Notes under the pieces: model-generated | Database searches by the model: none | The model's input: the letters and a program-made list of their open reading frames with translations, nothing else | Told to the model about the DNA's origin: nothing | Translations under genes and position numbers: made by a program | Part shown: piece after piece, positions 9,237 through 18,660 of the stretch | Numbering within the stretch: position 1 is the stretch's first letter | How the letters are laid out: the number at the start of each line of letters is the position of its first letter | DNA from: Psychroserpens luteolus | GTDB taxonomy: Bacteria > Bacteroidota > Bacteroidia > Flavobacteriales > Flavobacteriaceae | NCBI RefSeq assembly: GCF_021032705.1 | Contig: NZ_JAHVXI010000003.1 | Span: 62,001-126,000 of the forward strand | Reading direction: 5' to 3' | Length of the DNA: 64,000 nt

Positions 9237-10124
9237 TTAGCTTAAAACAGGTTCATCCTGTCGTAACGCTATAAAATACACATCGTCTAACTGCGGCTCG
9301 GCTGATTTAAAATCGGCATCAGGTAATTGATCTGAAAACACCCTAATGTTTAGCGTATTATCTTCATTATAATTAGAAGACAACACATTGTATTTAGCTT
9401 CATTTTCCTCTAAATTATCACGTTCAATAATCTTGGTCCAAATTTTCCCACTAAGCTCTTCTCTAGCTTTTGAAGGTGTCGAATGCTTCAAAATACGTCC
9501 ACCATTTAAAATAGCCATTTCATTACATAGTTCTTTAACATCTTCAACAATATGTGTCGAAAAAATCACAGTACAGTTGGTTCCTACCTCGCGAAGTACA
9601 TTTAGAAAACGATGTCTTTCAGCTGGATCTAAACCTGCAGTAGGCTCATCTACAATAATAAGTTTAGGGCTATTTAATAATAACTGTGCAATACCAAAGC
9701 GTTGTTTCATTCCTCCTGAATAACCTGCAACATTCTTTTTACGCACATCTGATAAATTTGTGATCTCTAAAACTTCATTAACCAATGCAGCTCGGTCACT
9801 TTTTGAAGCAACACCTTTTAAAGTCGCAAAATAATCCAGTAAAGCTTCAGCAGACATTTTTGGATACACACCAAACGATTGTGGTAAGTATCCTAAAATT
9901 CTTCTGAGTGCCATTTTATCTTCCAAAACATTAATGTCTCCAAACATAATTGAACCAGAATCTGGACTCTGCAATGTTGCTATCGTTCTCATAAGTGATG
10001 ATTTTCCTGCTCCATTTGGACCTAGTAAACCAAACATTCCTGTACCAATTTCGAGATTAAGATTATCGATAGCTTTGACACCATTTTTATATGTTTTTGT
10101 TAAATCTTTAATGACTAGCTTCAT
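9237..10124 (-). CDS. ABC transporter ATP-binding protein
   Basis: 295 residues. Walker A is GPNGAGKS at residues 35-42, the ABC signature is YSGGMKQR at about 135, and Walker B is LIIVDEPTAGLDP, followed by the H-loop in STHIVEDVKEL. The last ~80 residues are a less conserved extension. This is the cytosolic motor for the permease-peptidase fusion encoded 32 bases downstream and almost certainly in the same transcript. The substrate is not known. The gene diverges from the M42 peptidase gene at 10261. Confidence 0.93.
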   Translation of the reverse strand: MKLVIKDLTKTYKNGVKAIDNLNLEIGTGMFGLLGPNGAGKSSLMRTIATLQSPDSGSIMFGDINVLEDKMALRRILGYLPQSFGVYPKMSAEALLDYFATLKGVASKSDRAALVNEVLEITNLSDVRKKNVAGYSGGMKQRFGIAQLLLNSPKLIIVDEPTAGLDPAERHRFLNVLREVGTNCTVIFSTHIVEDVKELCNEMAILNGGRILKHSTPSKAREELSGKIWTKIIERDNLEENEAKYNVLSSNYNEDNTLNIRVFSDQLPDADFKSAEPQLDDVYFIALRQDEPVLS

Positions 10125-10260
10125 CTGTTTTTGTTTAAAATTAAATTTATAAGGTGATAAGTGTAAAAATAGTTCATTTTGTTACAAAATTTAGTTGAGT
10201 AACATTTTAATACTGAATAAATCCTTTTATTTTTACAGAAATACAAATAACAACATATCT

Positions 10261-11349
10261 ATGGCATCAAAAAGTATCCTAAATAAAAAATCACTCGATT
10301 TCCTTGAAAAATATTTAAATAATGCAGCTCCTACAGGTTATGAATGGAACGGTCAAAAGGTTTGGATGGACTATCTAAAACCTTATGTAGACGAGTTTAT
10401 TACGGACACCTACGGAACGGCAGTTGGCGTAATCAACCCAGAAGCTAAGTACAAAGTAGTTATTGAAGGTCATGCCGATGAAATTTCATGGTATGTAAAT
10501 TATATTTCGGATAACGGATTGATCTATGTGATTAGGAATGGAGGAAGTGATCATCAAATTGCACCAAGTAAAATTGTAGATATCCATACTAAAAAAGGGA
10601 TTGTCAAAGGCGTATTTGGTTGGCCTGCTATCCATACAAGAAGTCGTGCAAAGGAAGAACCACCAAAACCAAACAATATTTTTATAGATTGCGGTTGCTC
10701 CAATAAGAAAGAAGTCGAAAAACTAGGAATACATGTTGGTTGTGTGATTACATATCCCGACACCTTTCATATTTTAAACAAAAATAAGTTTGTTTGTCGC
10801 GCACTAGATAACCGAATGGGTGGTTTTATGATTGCCGAAGTGGCACGCTTACTAAAACAAAATAAGAAGAAATTACCTTTTGGATTATACGTCACTAACT
10901 CTGTTCAAGAGGAAATTGGATTGCGTGGTGCACAAATGATAACCGATACCATCAAACCAAATGTAGCGATAGTCACTGATGTTACACACGATACAACAAC
11001 ACCAATGATCGATAAAAAGAAAGAAGGTCATTTACAAATTGGTAAAGGTCCTGTTGTCGCCTATGCACCAGCAGTACAACAAAAATTACGTGATTTAATA
11101 ACAGATACTGCTGAAGAAAAGAAAATACCATTCCAACGTTCTGCCTTGTCTAGAGCCACTGGTACAGACACAGATGCTTTTGCTTACAGCAACGGAGGTG
11201 TTGCCTCTGCATTGATCTCTTTACCATTGCGTTACATGCACACAACCGTTGAAATGGTGCATCGTGATGATGTAGAAAATGTCATTAAAATGATTTATGA
11301 AACACTTCTTAAAATTAAAGATGGAGATACATTCTCTTACTTTGAATAA
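10261..11349 (+). CDS. M42 family metallopeptidase (glutamyl aminopeptidase/FrvX-like)
   Basis: 362 residues from the ATG at 10261. The frame stays open upstream to a TTG at 10195, but the extra 22 residues do not fit the family and the ATG gives the usual length. M42 di-metal residues are visible: GHADEISWYV (first His and Asp), ALDNRMGGFM (bridging Asp), VQEEIGLRGAQ (catalytic Glu pair), DVTHDTTTP and the final MHTTVEMVHRDD. These cytosolic co-catalytic zinc or cobalt aminopeptidases form large tetrahedral complexes that trim peptides. The gene abuts the aminotransferase gene with no gap (stop 11347-11349, ATG 11350). A weak -7 box (TAttTTTa) lies at 10228-10235. Confidence 0.9.
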   Translation: MASKSILNKKSLDFLEKYLNNAAPTGYEWNGQKVWMDYLKPYVDEFITDTYGTAVGVINPEAKYKVVIEGHADEISWYVNYISDNGLIYVIRNGGSDHQIAPSKIVDIHTKKGIVKGVFGWPAIHTRSRAKEEPPKPNNIFIDCGCSNKKEVEKLGIHVGCVITYPDTFHILNKNKFVCRALDNRMGGFMIAEVARLLKQNKKKLPFGLYVTNSVQEEIGLRGAQMITDTIKPNVAIVTDVTHDTTTPMIDKKKEGHLQIGKGPVVAYAPAVQQKLRDLITDTAEEKKIPFQRSALSRATGTDTDAFAYSNGGVASALISLPLRYMHTTVEMVHRDDVENVIKMIYETLLKIKDGDTFSYFE

Positions 11350-12513
11350 ATGCTTATGAGTATTCAACATCAAAAACACCTTTTCAGTATTCCTGAAGAC
11401 GTTACTTATCTAAATATAGCGAGCCTCTCTCCTTCTTTTAAAGCTATTGAGAAAGCTGGCCTTGATGCCGTACTCCAAAAAAGTAAACCCTATACAATTC
11501 CAGTTTCAGATTTTTTTGATCCTGTAACTGAACTCAAGCATTTATTTGCAAAACTCATTGACACTGATGAACCTGAACGTATAGCAACCATCCCTTCTGT
11601 TTCCTACGGAATGGCTACTGTTACTAACAATATCAAACTCAATCCCAATGATGAGATCTTAGTTATTGAAGAGCAGTTTCCGAGTAATATCTATGCTTGG
11701 AGAAAACTTGCTGAAACTTATGATGCAAAAATTAGAACCATAGCTAGCCCAAATCTTATAGAAGATAATGGCAAACAGTGGAACAAAGACATTCTTGACG
11801 CCATTTCCGATAAAACTGCTGTTGTGGCTTTAGGAAATATCCATTGGTCTAATGGAACCATTTTCGATTTAAAAACTATACGATCAAAAACTAGGACGCA
11901 TGATGCATTATTAATTGTGGATGGTAGTCAGACTATAGGTGCTTATCCGTTTTCAATTAAAGAAATCCAACCAGACGCGCTGATTTGTGCTGGATACAAA
12001 TGGCTCTTTGGTCCTTATGGATGTGCTTATGCGTATTATGGAAATTATTTTGATAACGGAGAACCTATTGAAAACAATTGGGCCAATCGACTGAATAGTG
12101 AAAAATTAGCTGACCTTACTAATTATGAAGCACGCTACAAACCTCTAGCCAATAGATATGCTGTAGGTGAAAGCGGTAATTTCATTTATGTGAAAATGCA
12201 AATCGAAGCACTGAAACAAGTGATTCAATGGAAACCGAATACCATTCAAGAGTATTGTAAATCTATTTCTCTATCAGCTACCGAACAATTAATAGCTTTA
12301 GGTTGTCAAATTGAACATCCAGATTATAGGACACATCATTTGTTTGGTGTTAAACTGCCTGAAAGTCTTGATATCAAGAAACTTAAAGCGGCATTACAAG
12401 AACAGCAGATCTACGTATCATTTAGAGGTAAATTCATTCGGATTTCCTGCCACTTCTACAATACTAAATCCGATTTTGAAACCTTAGTTAATTGCATTAA
12501 ATCTGTACTCTAA
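11350..12513 (+). CDS. aminotransferase class V-fold PLP-dependent enzyme
   Basis: 387 residues. The PLP-binding lysine lies in CAGYKWLFGPYG, preceded by the cofactor-contacting LLIVDGSQTIGAYP, the arrangement of cysteine-desulfurase/kynureninase-like class V enzymes. The substrate is unknown. No conserved desulfurase active-site cysteine loop can be pointed to, so a role as an isopenicillin-N-epimerase-like or amino-acid-modifying enzyme is more likely than IscS function. The gene starts directly after the M42 peptidase stop and is followed 4 bases later by a Nudix gene, so all three are probably one operon. A second ATG three codons in (11356) is an alternative start. Confidence 0.88.
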   Translation: MLMSIQHQKHLFSIPEDVTYLNIASLSPSFKAIEKAGLDAVLQKSKPYTIPVSDFFDPVTELKHLFAKLIDTDEPERIATIPSVSYGMATVTNNIKLNPNDEILVIEEQFPSNIYAWRKLAETYDAKIRTIASPNLIEDNGKQWNKDILDAISDKTAVVALGNIHWSNGTIFDLKTIRSKTRTHDALLIVDGSQTIGAYPFSIKEIQPDALICAGYKWLFGPYGCAYAYYGNYFDNGEPIENNWANRLNSEKLADLTNYEARYKPLANRYAVGESGNFIYVKMQIEALKQVIQWKPNTIQEYCKSISLSATEQLIALGCQIEHPDYRTHHLFGVKLPESLDIKKLKAALQEQQIYVSFRGKFIRISCHFYNTKSDFETLVNCIKSVL

Positions 12514-12517
12514 TAGT

Positions 12518-13072
12518 ATGGAAGACTATATTGATATCGCTGATAGAAAAGGAAAATTAACTGGCGTTTCGGCTTCAAAATCTGAAATCCACTCTAAGGG
12601 ACATTTTCACCATACAGCACATATATGGTTTTTTACTTCAGATGGTGAAATTCTACTTCAACAACGTGCTGCTTCAAAACTGATTTGCCCATTGCTATGG
12701 GATGTTTCTGTCGCAGGTCATGTAGATGCAGGTGAAACCATAGAACAGGCTGCTATTAGAGAAACAAAAGAAGAAATTGGTATTTCCATTTCCGAAGAAC
12801 AACTCATTAAAATAGGCGTTTTTGATTGTTTTCAATCGTATTCAAACGGCATTATTGATAATGAGTTCCACAATACCTTCATCGTAAAGCTTAACTTAGA
12901 CATAGGTGATTTCACTCCAAACCTAAACGAAGTTGAAGCCCTAAAATTTGTTACTATGTCAGAATTCAATGAGAAACTAGAACATAGCGATATGAATAAT
13001 CATTTCATATCTAGTAACAAAACCTACTACCAATTCGTTTTAGAAACCATTAAAAATAACCTAGCTGAATAA
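12518..13072 (+). CDS. Nudix hydrolase
   Basis: 184 residues with a complete Nudix box at residues 67-89: Gly67, Glu73, then RETKEEIG at 81-88, fitting GX5EX7REUXEEXGU. The N-terminus (YIDIADRKGKLTGV, then HSKGHFHHTAHIWFF) resembles isopentenyl-diphosphate isomerase-like and YfcD-like Nudix proteins. The true substrate could be a nucleoside diphosphate derivative or an isoprenoid diphosphate. It is cytosolic. It follows the class V aminotransferase gene by 4 bases and precedes the PrsW-like gene by 19. Confidence 0.9.
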   Translation: MEDYIDIADRKGKLTGVSASKSEIHSKGHFHHTAHIWFFTSDGEILLQQRAASKLICPLLWDVSVAGHVDAGETIEQAAIRETKEEIGISISEEQLIKIGVFDCFQSYSNGIIDNEFHNTFIVKLNLDIGDFTPNLNEVEALKFVTMSEFNEKLEHSDMNNHFISSNKTYYQFVLETIKNNLAE

Positions 13073-13091
13073 TTTTTACTACTTTTCATTC

Positions 13092-13781
13092 ATGATCAAT
13101 TTACTTGTACTCGCCATTGCTCCTATTTTTATAATTATTCTCTATGTGTATTATAAAGATAAATATGACAGGGAACCGAAAGGTCTTTTATTGGCAAGCT
13201 TTTTATTAGGAGCCATACTAAGTATTATTATTACAACCATAATTTATGTTGGGTTTGACATCATACTTCCTCTTAAAGATGAGTTTAGCGTGCCTCAACA
13301 GTTTGTAAAAGCATTTTTAGTTGTTGGGCTCACTGAAGAATTTAGCAAATATATAATTGTTAGGTTTTTCTCTCAGCCAAAAGAAGCTTTTAACGAACCT
13401 TTTGATGGCATTATGTACGCCGTCATGGTATCAATGGGCTTTGCAGCTACAGAGAATATACTTTATGTTTTGGAAGGTGGTTATGCTACTGGTATTTTGA
13501 GAGCTTTTACTGCTGTTCCAGCACATGCCACATTTGGTATTTTAATGGGCTATTTTATGGGAAAAGCAAAATTCTCAAAAAACAGAATCAAACTCAACCT
13601 CTTTGGATTATTATTGGCCGTCACGTTTCATGGTTTTTATGACTTCTTCTTATTTATAGATTTTATACCTGGTATATGGGTTGGCGCATTTATATCGCTT
13701 ATTCTGGGTATTATATTATCACATAAAGCCATTAAAACACATCAGGAGAATTCTCATTTCAATCCAAAAAATGGTTTATAA
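13092..13781 (+). CDS. PrsW-family intramembrane metalloprotease
   Basis: 229 residues with about eight hydrophobic helices. The PrsW active-site pattern is visible: the Glu pair in GLTEEFSKYIIVRFF, FDGIMYAVMVSMGFAATENILY, the His in VPAHATFGILMGYFMG, and a last His in VTFHGFYDFFLF. PrsW proteins cleave within or near the membrane, in Bacillus acting on the anti-sigma factor RsiW. No anti-sigma partner is encoded nearby, so its target here is unknown. It probably ends the operon started by the M42 peptidase. Confidence 0.88.
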   Translation: MINLLVLAIAPIFIIILYVYYKDKYDREPKGLLLASFLLGAILSIIITTIIYVGFDIILPLKDEFSVPQQFVKAFLVVGLTEEFSKYIIVRFFSQPKEAFNEPFDGIMYAVMVSMGFAATENILYVLEGGYATGILRAFTAVPAHATFGILMGYFMGKAKFSKNRIKLNLFGLLLAVTFHGFYDFFLFIDFIPGIWVGAFISLILGIILSHKAIKTHQENSHFNPKNGL

Positions 13782-13821
13782 TTCCTATAATGTATTTTAA
13801 TTATTTTGCTAAAAATAATCC

Positions 13822-13852
13822 GTTACGAAAACGTTATAATTCGTTACCTTTA
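13822..13852 (+). promoter_or_regulatory. promoter and candidate operator of the acyl-CoA carboxylase operon
   Basis: A -33-like TTA at 13823-13825 is followed after 19 bases by a -7-like TAccTTTa at 13845-13852. The same span holds an inverted repeat, GTTACGAA at 13822-13829 and TTCGTTAC at 13840-13847, matching at 7 of 8 positions with a 10-base spacer. A dimeric repressor bound there would cover both promoter boxes. No regulator that binds it can be named. Confidence 0.4.
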
Positions 13853-13875
13853 CTGCGAATAAAAAATCCATTTTA

Positions 13876-14361
13876 ATGAGTCAATCCTTTAAGGTAAATG
13901 TCAATTCAACATTCGATTTTGATATTTCAGAAACAGAAAGCTCCCAACTCAACAGCATCAAAACTTCAGCAAGCGAACACCATGTTTTACATGAGAATTC
14001 ATCTTACAAAACTGAAATAACTAGATCAGATTTTAATAAAAAAGAATTTCAAGTAAAGGTTAATAACAACATTTACAACATAAACATTATAAATGAGTTA
14101 GACTCATTAATAAAAGAAATGGGATTCGAAATAGGCAGTTCTAAAGTTGTTAATGATATTAAAGCACCAATGCCTGGATTAATTCTTGAAATTAATGTAA
14201 AGAATGGTCAAGAGGTTAGCGAAAATGATACGCTTTTAATCTTGGAAGCCATGAAAATGGAAAATGTACTAACCTCTCCTAGAGATGGTGTCATAAAATC
14301 TATTTCAGTAGAAAAAGGTGATGCTGTAGAAAAAAATCAATTGCTCATAGAATTCGAATAA
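13876..14361 (+). CDS. biotin carboxyl carrier subunit of an acyl-CoA carboxylase
   Basis: 161 residues. The C-terminal ~70 residues form a biotinyl/lipoyl domain with the target lysine in EAMKME (Lys127) and the typical APMPGLILEINVKNGQ start of the swinging arm. The first ~90 residues are poorly conserved and probably dock the carrier to its carboxylase partners. It carries CO2 on biotin between the biotin carboxylase (next gene, 1 base away) and the carboxyltransferase at 15844. The short N-terminus lacks a proline/alanine-rich linker, fitting the propionyl/acyl-CoA carboxylase type rather than AccB. Confidence 0.92.
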   Translation: MSQSFKVNVNSTFDFDISETESSQLNSIKTSASEHHVLHENSSYKTEITRSDFNKKEFQVKVNNNIYNINIINELDSLIKEMGFEIGSSKVVNDIKAPMPGLILEINVKNGQEVSENDTLLILEAMKMENVLTSPRDGVIKSISVEKGDAVEKNQLLIEFE

Positions 14362-14362
14362 A

Positions 14363-15802
14363 ATGAAAAAAATATTAGTAGCTAATCGTGGAGAAATTGC
14401 AATTCGCGTCATGCGTACAGCAAAAAAAATGGGTATTAAAACAGTAGCTGTTTATTCAACTATTGATAGACATTCTCCCCATGTAAAATATGCAGATGAA
14501 GCTGTACTTATTGGCGAAGCTCCTTCTAATCAATCGTATCTGCTAGGTGATAAAATTATAGAGGTTGCAAAACGCTTAAATGTTGATGGTATTCATCCAG
14601 GTTATGGATTTTTAAGTGAGAATGCAGATTTCGCCGAACTTTGTGAAGCAAACAACATTACATTTATTGGCCCAAAGTCTAAAGCTATTAGAGTCATGGG
14701 TAGTAAACTAGCTGCAAAGGAGGCTGTTAAAGCTTATGATATACCAATGGTTCCTGGAACAGATGAAGCTATTACAGACATCCCAGAAGCTAAAAAAATT
14801 GCAAAAGATATTGGTTTTCCAATATTGATAAAAGCCTCTGCTGGAGGTGGTGGAAAAGGAATGCGTATCGTACAAAAGGAAGAGGAATTTGAATCTCAAA
14901 TGGATCGCGCTATTAGCGAAGCTGTTAATGCATTTGGTGATGGTTCTGTATTTATTGAAAAATACGTCACGTCTCCTCGCCATATTGAAATACAGATAAT
15001 GGCAGACACACATGGTAATATCATCCACTTATTTGAGCGTGAATGCAGTATTCAAAGACGTCATCAAAAAGTCGTTGAAGAAGCGCCATCAAGTGTACTA
15101 AGTCCCGAACTTAGACAAAAAATGGGAGACGCAGCTGTAAGAGTTGCTGAAGCTTGCGATTATGTTGGTGCTGGAACCGTAGAATTTTTGTTGGACGATA
15201 CTCACAATTTCTATTTTCTTGAAATGAATACACGTTTACAAGTTGAACATCCCGTATCAGAGATTATTACTAATACCGATTTAGTAGAACTTCAAATTCG
15301 AGTGGCTCGTGGTGAAGTATTAGCTCTAAAGCAAGACGATCTTGAAATTCATGGTCATGCTTTAGAATTACGTGTTTATGCCGAAGATCCTCTAAATGAT
15401 TTTTTACCTAGCGTTGGAACTCTTGAGACCTACAAACTTCCTAAAGGAAAAGGTATTAGGGTAGATAATGGATTTGAGCAAGGCATGGAAATCCCTATCT
15501 ATTATGATCCAATGATCTCTAAACTTATTACCTACGGAAATACACGTGATGAAGCTATATCTCTAATGCTGAAGGCTATTGACGATTATCATATTGAAGG
15601 AATCCAAACAACTTTGCCTTTTGGAACTTACGTTTGTGAGCATGAGGCTTTTAGAAGTGGAAACTTCGATACTCATTTTGTGAAACGTTATTATGCGCCA
15701 GAGGATTTAATCGATCAGCAAAAAACTGAAGCCAAAATTGCAGCACTTGTTGCCGTAAAACACTATTTAGAAGAGCAAAAACTTTTGCGTATTCCAAATT
15801 AA
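14363..15802 (+). CDS. biotin carboxylase subunit of an acyl-CoA carboxylase
   Basis: 479 residues. Biotin carboxylase N-domain starts KKILVANRGEIAIRVMRTAK. The ATP-grasp glycine loop is ASAGGGGKGMRIV, and catalytic segments ERECSIQRRHQKVVEEAPS and EMNTRLQVEHPVSE are intact; the C-domain ends the protein. It uses ATP and bicarbonate to carboxylate the biotin on the carrier encoded immediately upstream. It is about 30 residues longer than E. coli AccC. Together with the carrier and carboxyltransferase it forms a complete three-subunit acyl-CoA carboxylase, most likely for propionyl-CoA. Confidence 0.95.
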   Translation: MKKILVANRGEIAIRVMRTAKKMGIKTVAVYSTIDRHSPHVKYADEAVLIGEAPSNQSYLLGDKIIEVAKRLNVDGIHPGYGFLSENADFAELCEANNITFIGPKSKAIRVMGSKLAAKEAVKAYDIPMVPGTDEAITDIPEAKKIAKDIGFPILIKASAGGGGKGMRIVQKEEEFESQMDRAISEAVNAFGDGSVFIEKYVTSPRHIEIQIMADTHGNIIHLFERECSIQRRHQKVVEEAPSSVLSPELRQKMGDAAVRVAEACDYVGAGTVEFLLDDTHNFYFLEMNTRLQVEHPVSEIITNTDLVELQIRVARGEVLALKQDDLEIHGHALELRVYAEDPLNDFLPSVGTLETYKLPKGKGIRVDNGFEQGMEIPIYYDPMISKLITYGNTRDEAISLMLKAIDDYHIEGIQTTLPFGTYVCEHEAFRSGNFDTHFVKRYYAPEDLIDQQKTEAKIAALVAVKHYLEEQKLLRIPN

Positions 15803-15843
15803 ATTCAGTTTAAAATAAATCATTCAATAACATACCATTTTCT

Positions 15844-17385
15844 ATGGATTCAAAAATAAAAACCCTAAACGACAAATTACAAAAGGCCTATTTAGGAGGC
15901 GGACAAGTTAGAATTGATAAGCAGCATCAAAAGAAAAAACTCACTGCACGTGAACGTGTAATGTATTTTCTAGATGAAGGTTCTTTTGAAGAAATAGGAG
16001 CTTTGGTAACCCATAGAACAAAAGATTTTGGAATGGAAAACCAAAAATTTTATGGTGATGGTGTTGTTACAGGTTATGGTACTATTGGCGGACGTTTAGT
16101 GTATGTATTTGCACAAGACTTCACTGTATTTGGTGGTTCTCTTTCGGAAACTCATGCAGAGAAAATCTGTAAAATAATGGACTTGGCCGTAAAAGTTGGA
16201 GCACCTGTTATTGGCTTAAATGATTCTGGAGGCGCGAGAATTCAAGAGGGTGTTCGTTCTCTTGGTGGTTATGCAGATATTTTCTACAGAAATGTACAGG
16301 CATCTGGTGTCATTCCGCAAATTTCAGCAATCATGGGTCCTTGTGCTGGAGGTGCTGTATATTCGCCAGCTATGACAGATTTCACCATTATGGTAGAAGA
16401 CACGAGTTATATGTTCGTCACGGGACCAAATGTTGTAAAAACTGTAACCAATGAAGAGGTTACAAGCGAAGAACTTGGTGGTGCAAGTACACACTCAACA
16501 AAATCTGGTGTAGCCCATAAGACATCATCAAACGATGTTGAATGCCTAGAGGATGTAAAAACCTTGTTAAGCTACTTACCTCAAAATAACACAGAAAGCC
16601 CTGAGCTTTTACCGTACGACCTACAAGACGAAATAAGAGATAGCTTATCTACAATAGTTCCTGACAACGCTAATAAACCTTACGATATGCATGATGTGAT
16701 CAAAGGTATCATAGATGAAGATTCTTTCTATGAGATTCATAAAGATCATGCTGAAAATATTATTGTTGGCTTTGCTCGTTTAGGTGGTCGTAGTATTGGT
16801 ATTGTAGCTAATCAACCTATGTTTTTAGCAGGTGTACTGGATGTAAACAGCTCAAAAAAAGCAGCGCGATTTGTACGTTTCTGTGATTGTTTTAATATTC
16901 CTTTACTTGTACTAGAAGATGTTCCTGGTTTCTTACCAGGCACAGATCAAGAATGGAATGGTATAATCGTGCATGGCGCAAAATTACTCTATGCATTTAG
17001 CGAAGCTACAGTGCCAAGAGTAACTGTAATTACACGAAAAGCTTATGGAGGAGCCTATGACGTTATGAACTCAAAACATATAGGTAGTGATATGAATTTT
17101 GCTTGGCCTAGTGCCGAAATTGCAGTTATGGGAGCTAAAGGTGCTGCGGAAATCATCTTTAAAAAGGATATAAACGCTGCCCAAGATAAGGAAGCGAAAT
17201 GGAAAGAGAAAGAGGCTGAATATGCTGAGCTTTTCGCAAACCCATATAGCGCAGCAGAACGTGGTTTTGTTGATGAAGTTATTCTTCCAAAGAACACAAG
17301 AAGGAAGCTGATAAAAGCCTTTGCGATGCTAGAAGATAAAGTTGTTGATCGTCCAAAACGCAAACATGGAAATATTCCATTGTAA
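15844..17385 (+). CDS. acyl-CoA (propionyl-CoA) carboxylase carboxyltransferase subunit
   Basis: 513 residues, the usual length of PccB-type carboxyltransferases carrying both crotonase-like halves. The N-half oxyanion region reads [20 protein letters not shown] and [17 protein letters not shown]. The C-half includes [21 protein letters not shown] and [17 protein letters not shown]. It transfers CO2 from carboxybiotin to acyl-CoA, giving methylmalonyl-CoA if the substrate is propionyl-CoA. It is third in the operon, 41 bases after the biotin carboxylase gene, and converges on the AraC-type regulator with only 9 bases between stops. Substrate choice (propionyl versus acetyl or methylcrotonyl) is inferred from family resemblance. 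Confidence 0.93.
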   Translation: MDSKIKTLNDKLQKAYLGGGQVRIDKQHQKKKLTARERVMYFLDEGSFEEIGALVTHRTKDFGMENQKFYGDGVVTGYGTIGGRLVYVFAQDFTVFGGSLSETHAEKICKIMDLAVKVGAPVIGLNDSGGARIQEGVRSLGGYADIFYRNVQASGVIPQISAIMGPCAGGAVYSPAMTDFTIMVEDTSYMFVTGPNVVKTVTNEEVTSEELGGASTHSTKSGVAHKTSSNDVECLEDVKTLLSYLPQNNTESPELLPYDLQDEIRDSLSTIVPDNANKPYDMHDVIKGIIDEDSFYEIHKDHAENIIVGFARLGGRSIGIVANQPMFLAGVLDVNSSKKAARFVRFCDCFNIPLLVLEDVPGFLPGTDQEWNGIIVHGAKLLYAFSEATVPRVTVITRKAYGGAYDVMNSKHIGSDMNFAWPSAEIAVMGAKGAAEIIFKKDINAAQDKEAKWKEKEAEYAELFANPYSAAERGFVDEVILPKNTRRKLIKAFAMLEDKVVDRPKRKHGNIPL

Positions 17386-17394
17386 CATCAATTG

Positions 17395-18504
17395 TTAGAG
17401 TTCTTTTACGATTTTACTGAAATAGGAATTTGGAGTTTCATTTGTGAATTTTTTAAACGCTCTATAGAAACTTGTTTTATTGCCAAACCCACATTCTTCT
17501 CCAATAGCTTGTATTGAAAGCTTTGATGCTGTTCCTTTTTTAAATAATTGCTTGGCTTCCTCTATTCGGTATGAGTTGATAAAATCATAAAACGAGATAT
17601 TCATATGTTCGCTCAATACTTGAGAAATATGATGAGAAGGCACATCAATAGCAACAGATAAGTCTTTTATCTTTAGATTAGTCTTAAGATACATTTTTTC
17701 TATAGCAACAGCATGAGTCAGCTTTTCATTTATTAAAATCTGTTCAGATTTATTTAAAGGTGATGTTTCATACTTCGTTTTCTTTTTTGAGAACACATCT
17801 TTTATATCCACTACCGAATAGCTCAAAAGCAGTATTGTAATAGCCATTAAACTTGCTAATACAATTTCAGTAGTAATAGCAGAAACCCCTGTAATTAAAA
17901 ACCCTGTTTGAAATATCATGTAAAATACACATAGAACAATTAAGGTCCATGAAATACGGTTGAGTATCGACTTATTACCATTAAATTTTGACTTAATTAC
18001 TTTTAATGAAACAACAACATAAATTAAAAATAGAATTATAAATAGGTTAGCAGATAGCCATTCTATAAACGTAACATTTCCATCTGGTATATTTTTATAA
18101 TAATAATTAATAGTATTGACCTTAGCGGCTGTTGGCTGCATTAAATAACTAAACTGCTCAATACATGCAATTATAAATGGCAACATGTGCAACATATCCA
18201 CTTTATTAAAAGTAAATCGCTTGGTATTAAAACTTTTTACAAACAAAAAATAAGAAGGCCCTAAAAGAAATAAAGTAGGATAACTAAGACCTAATAGATT
18301 TGGGTATTGCTTTATGATTTCAGTAGTAAAAAGCAAAAACGTATCTAAATGCAAAATCAGAAAAAATAATAGTGCTGCTAAAAACCATCTTGAAATTCCC
18401 AGAGATTTCGCTCTAAATAATACCACTATTACAAAAAGTCCAATTAGAATGGTTCCCCCTAATAAGAATGTAAGTACAAATGCTGATGCTCCTAAACTAT
18501 CCAT
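17395..18504 (-). CDS. membrane-anchored AraC-type transcriptional regulator
   Basis: 369 residues. The first ~235 hold about seven hydrophobic helices. The C-terminal ~100 residues are an AraC/XylS double helix-turn-helix: LKIKDLSVAIDVPSHHISQVL for the first motif and IQAIGEECGFGNKTSFYRAFKKF for the second, ending near TPNSYF. This 7TM-AraC layout is common in Flavobacteriia and suggests a membrane sensor whose cytosolic part binds DNA. The target is unknown; it lies convergent with the carboxylase operon and divergent from the SRPBCC gene at 18661, which is the nearest plausible target. Confidence 0.88.
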   Translation of the reverse strand: MDSLGASAFVLTFLLGGTILIGLFVIVVLFRAKSLGISRWFLAALLFFLILHLDTFLLFTTEIIKQYPNLLGLSYPTLFLLGPSYFLFVKSFNTKRFTFNKVDMLHMLPFIIACIEQFSYLMQPTAAKVNTINYYYKNIPDGNVTFIEWLSANLFIILFLIYVVVSLKVIKSKFNGNKSILNRISWTLIVLCVFYMIFQTGFLITGVSAITTEIVLASLMAITILLLSYSVVDIKDVFSKKKTKYETSPLNKSEQILINEKLTHAVAIEKMYLKTNLKIKDLSVAIDVPSHHISQVLSEHMNISFYDFINSYRIEEAKQLFKKGTASKLSIQAIGEECGFGNKTSFYRAFKKFTNETPNSYFSKIVKEL

Positions 18505-18660
18505 AATAAAAACTTAATGCAATATAGTAAGCCTTTATTAATTGATAATAGCTTTTTATGATTTGCACCCAATCAATCGGTTTCAATTAATTAAGCGTGC
18601 CCATTTTTACTAAAAAACACCGCAGCAATCCTCTAATTTTAAATCAAAATTATTTTTCAA

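Noticed and set aside
10195-10260. TTG start 66 bases before the M42 peptidase ATG
   Set aside because: The added residues lack family resemblance, and the ATG at 10261 gives the usual length.
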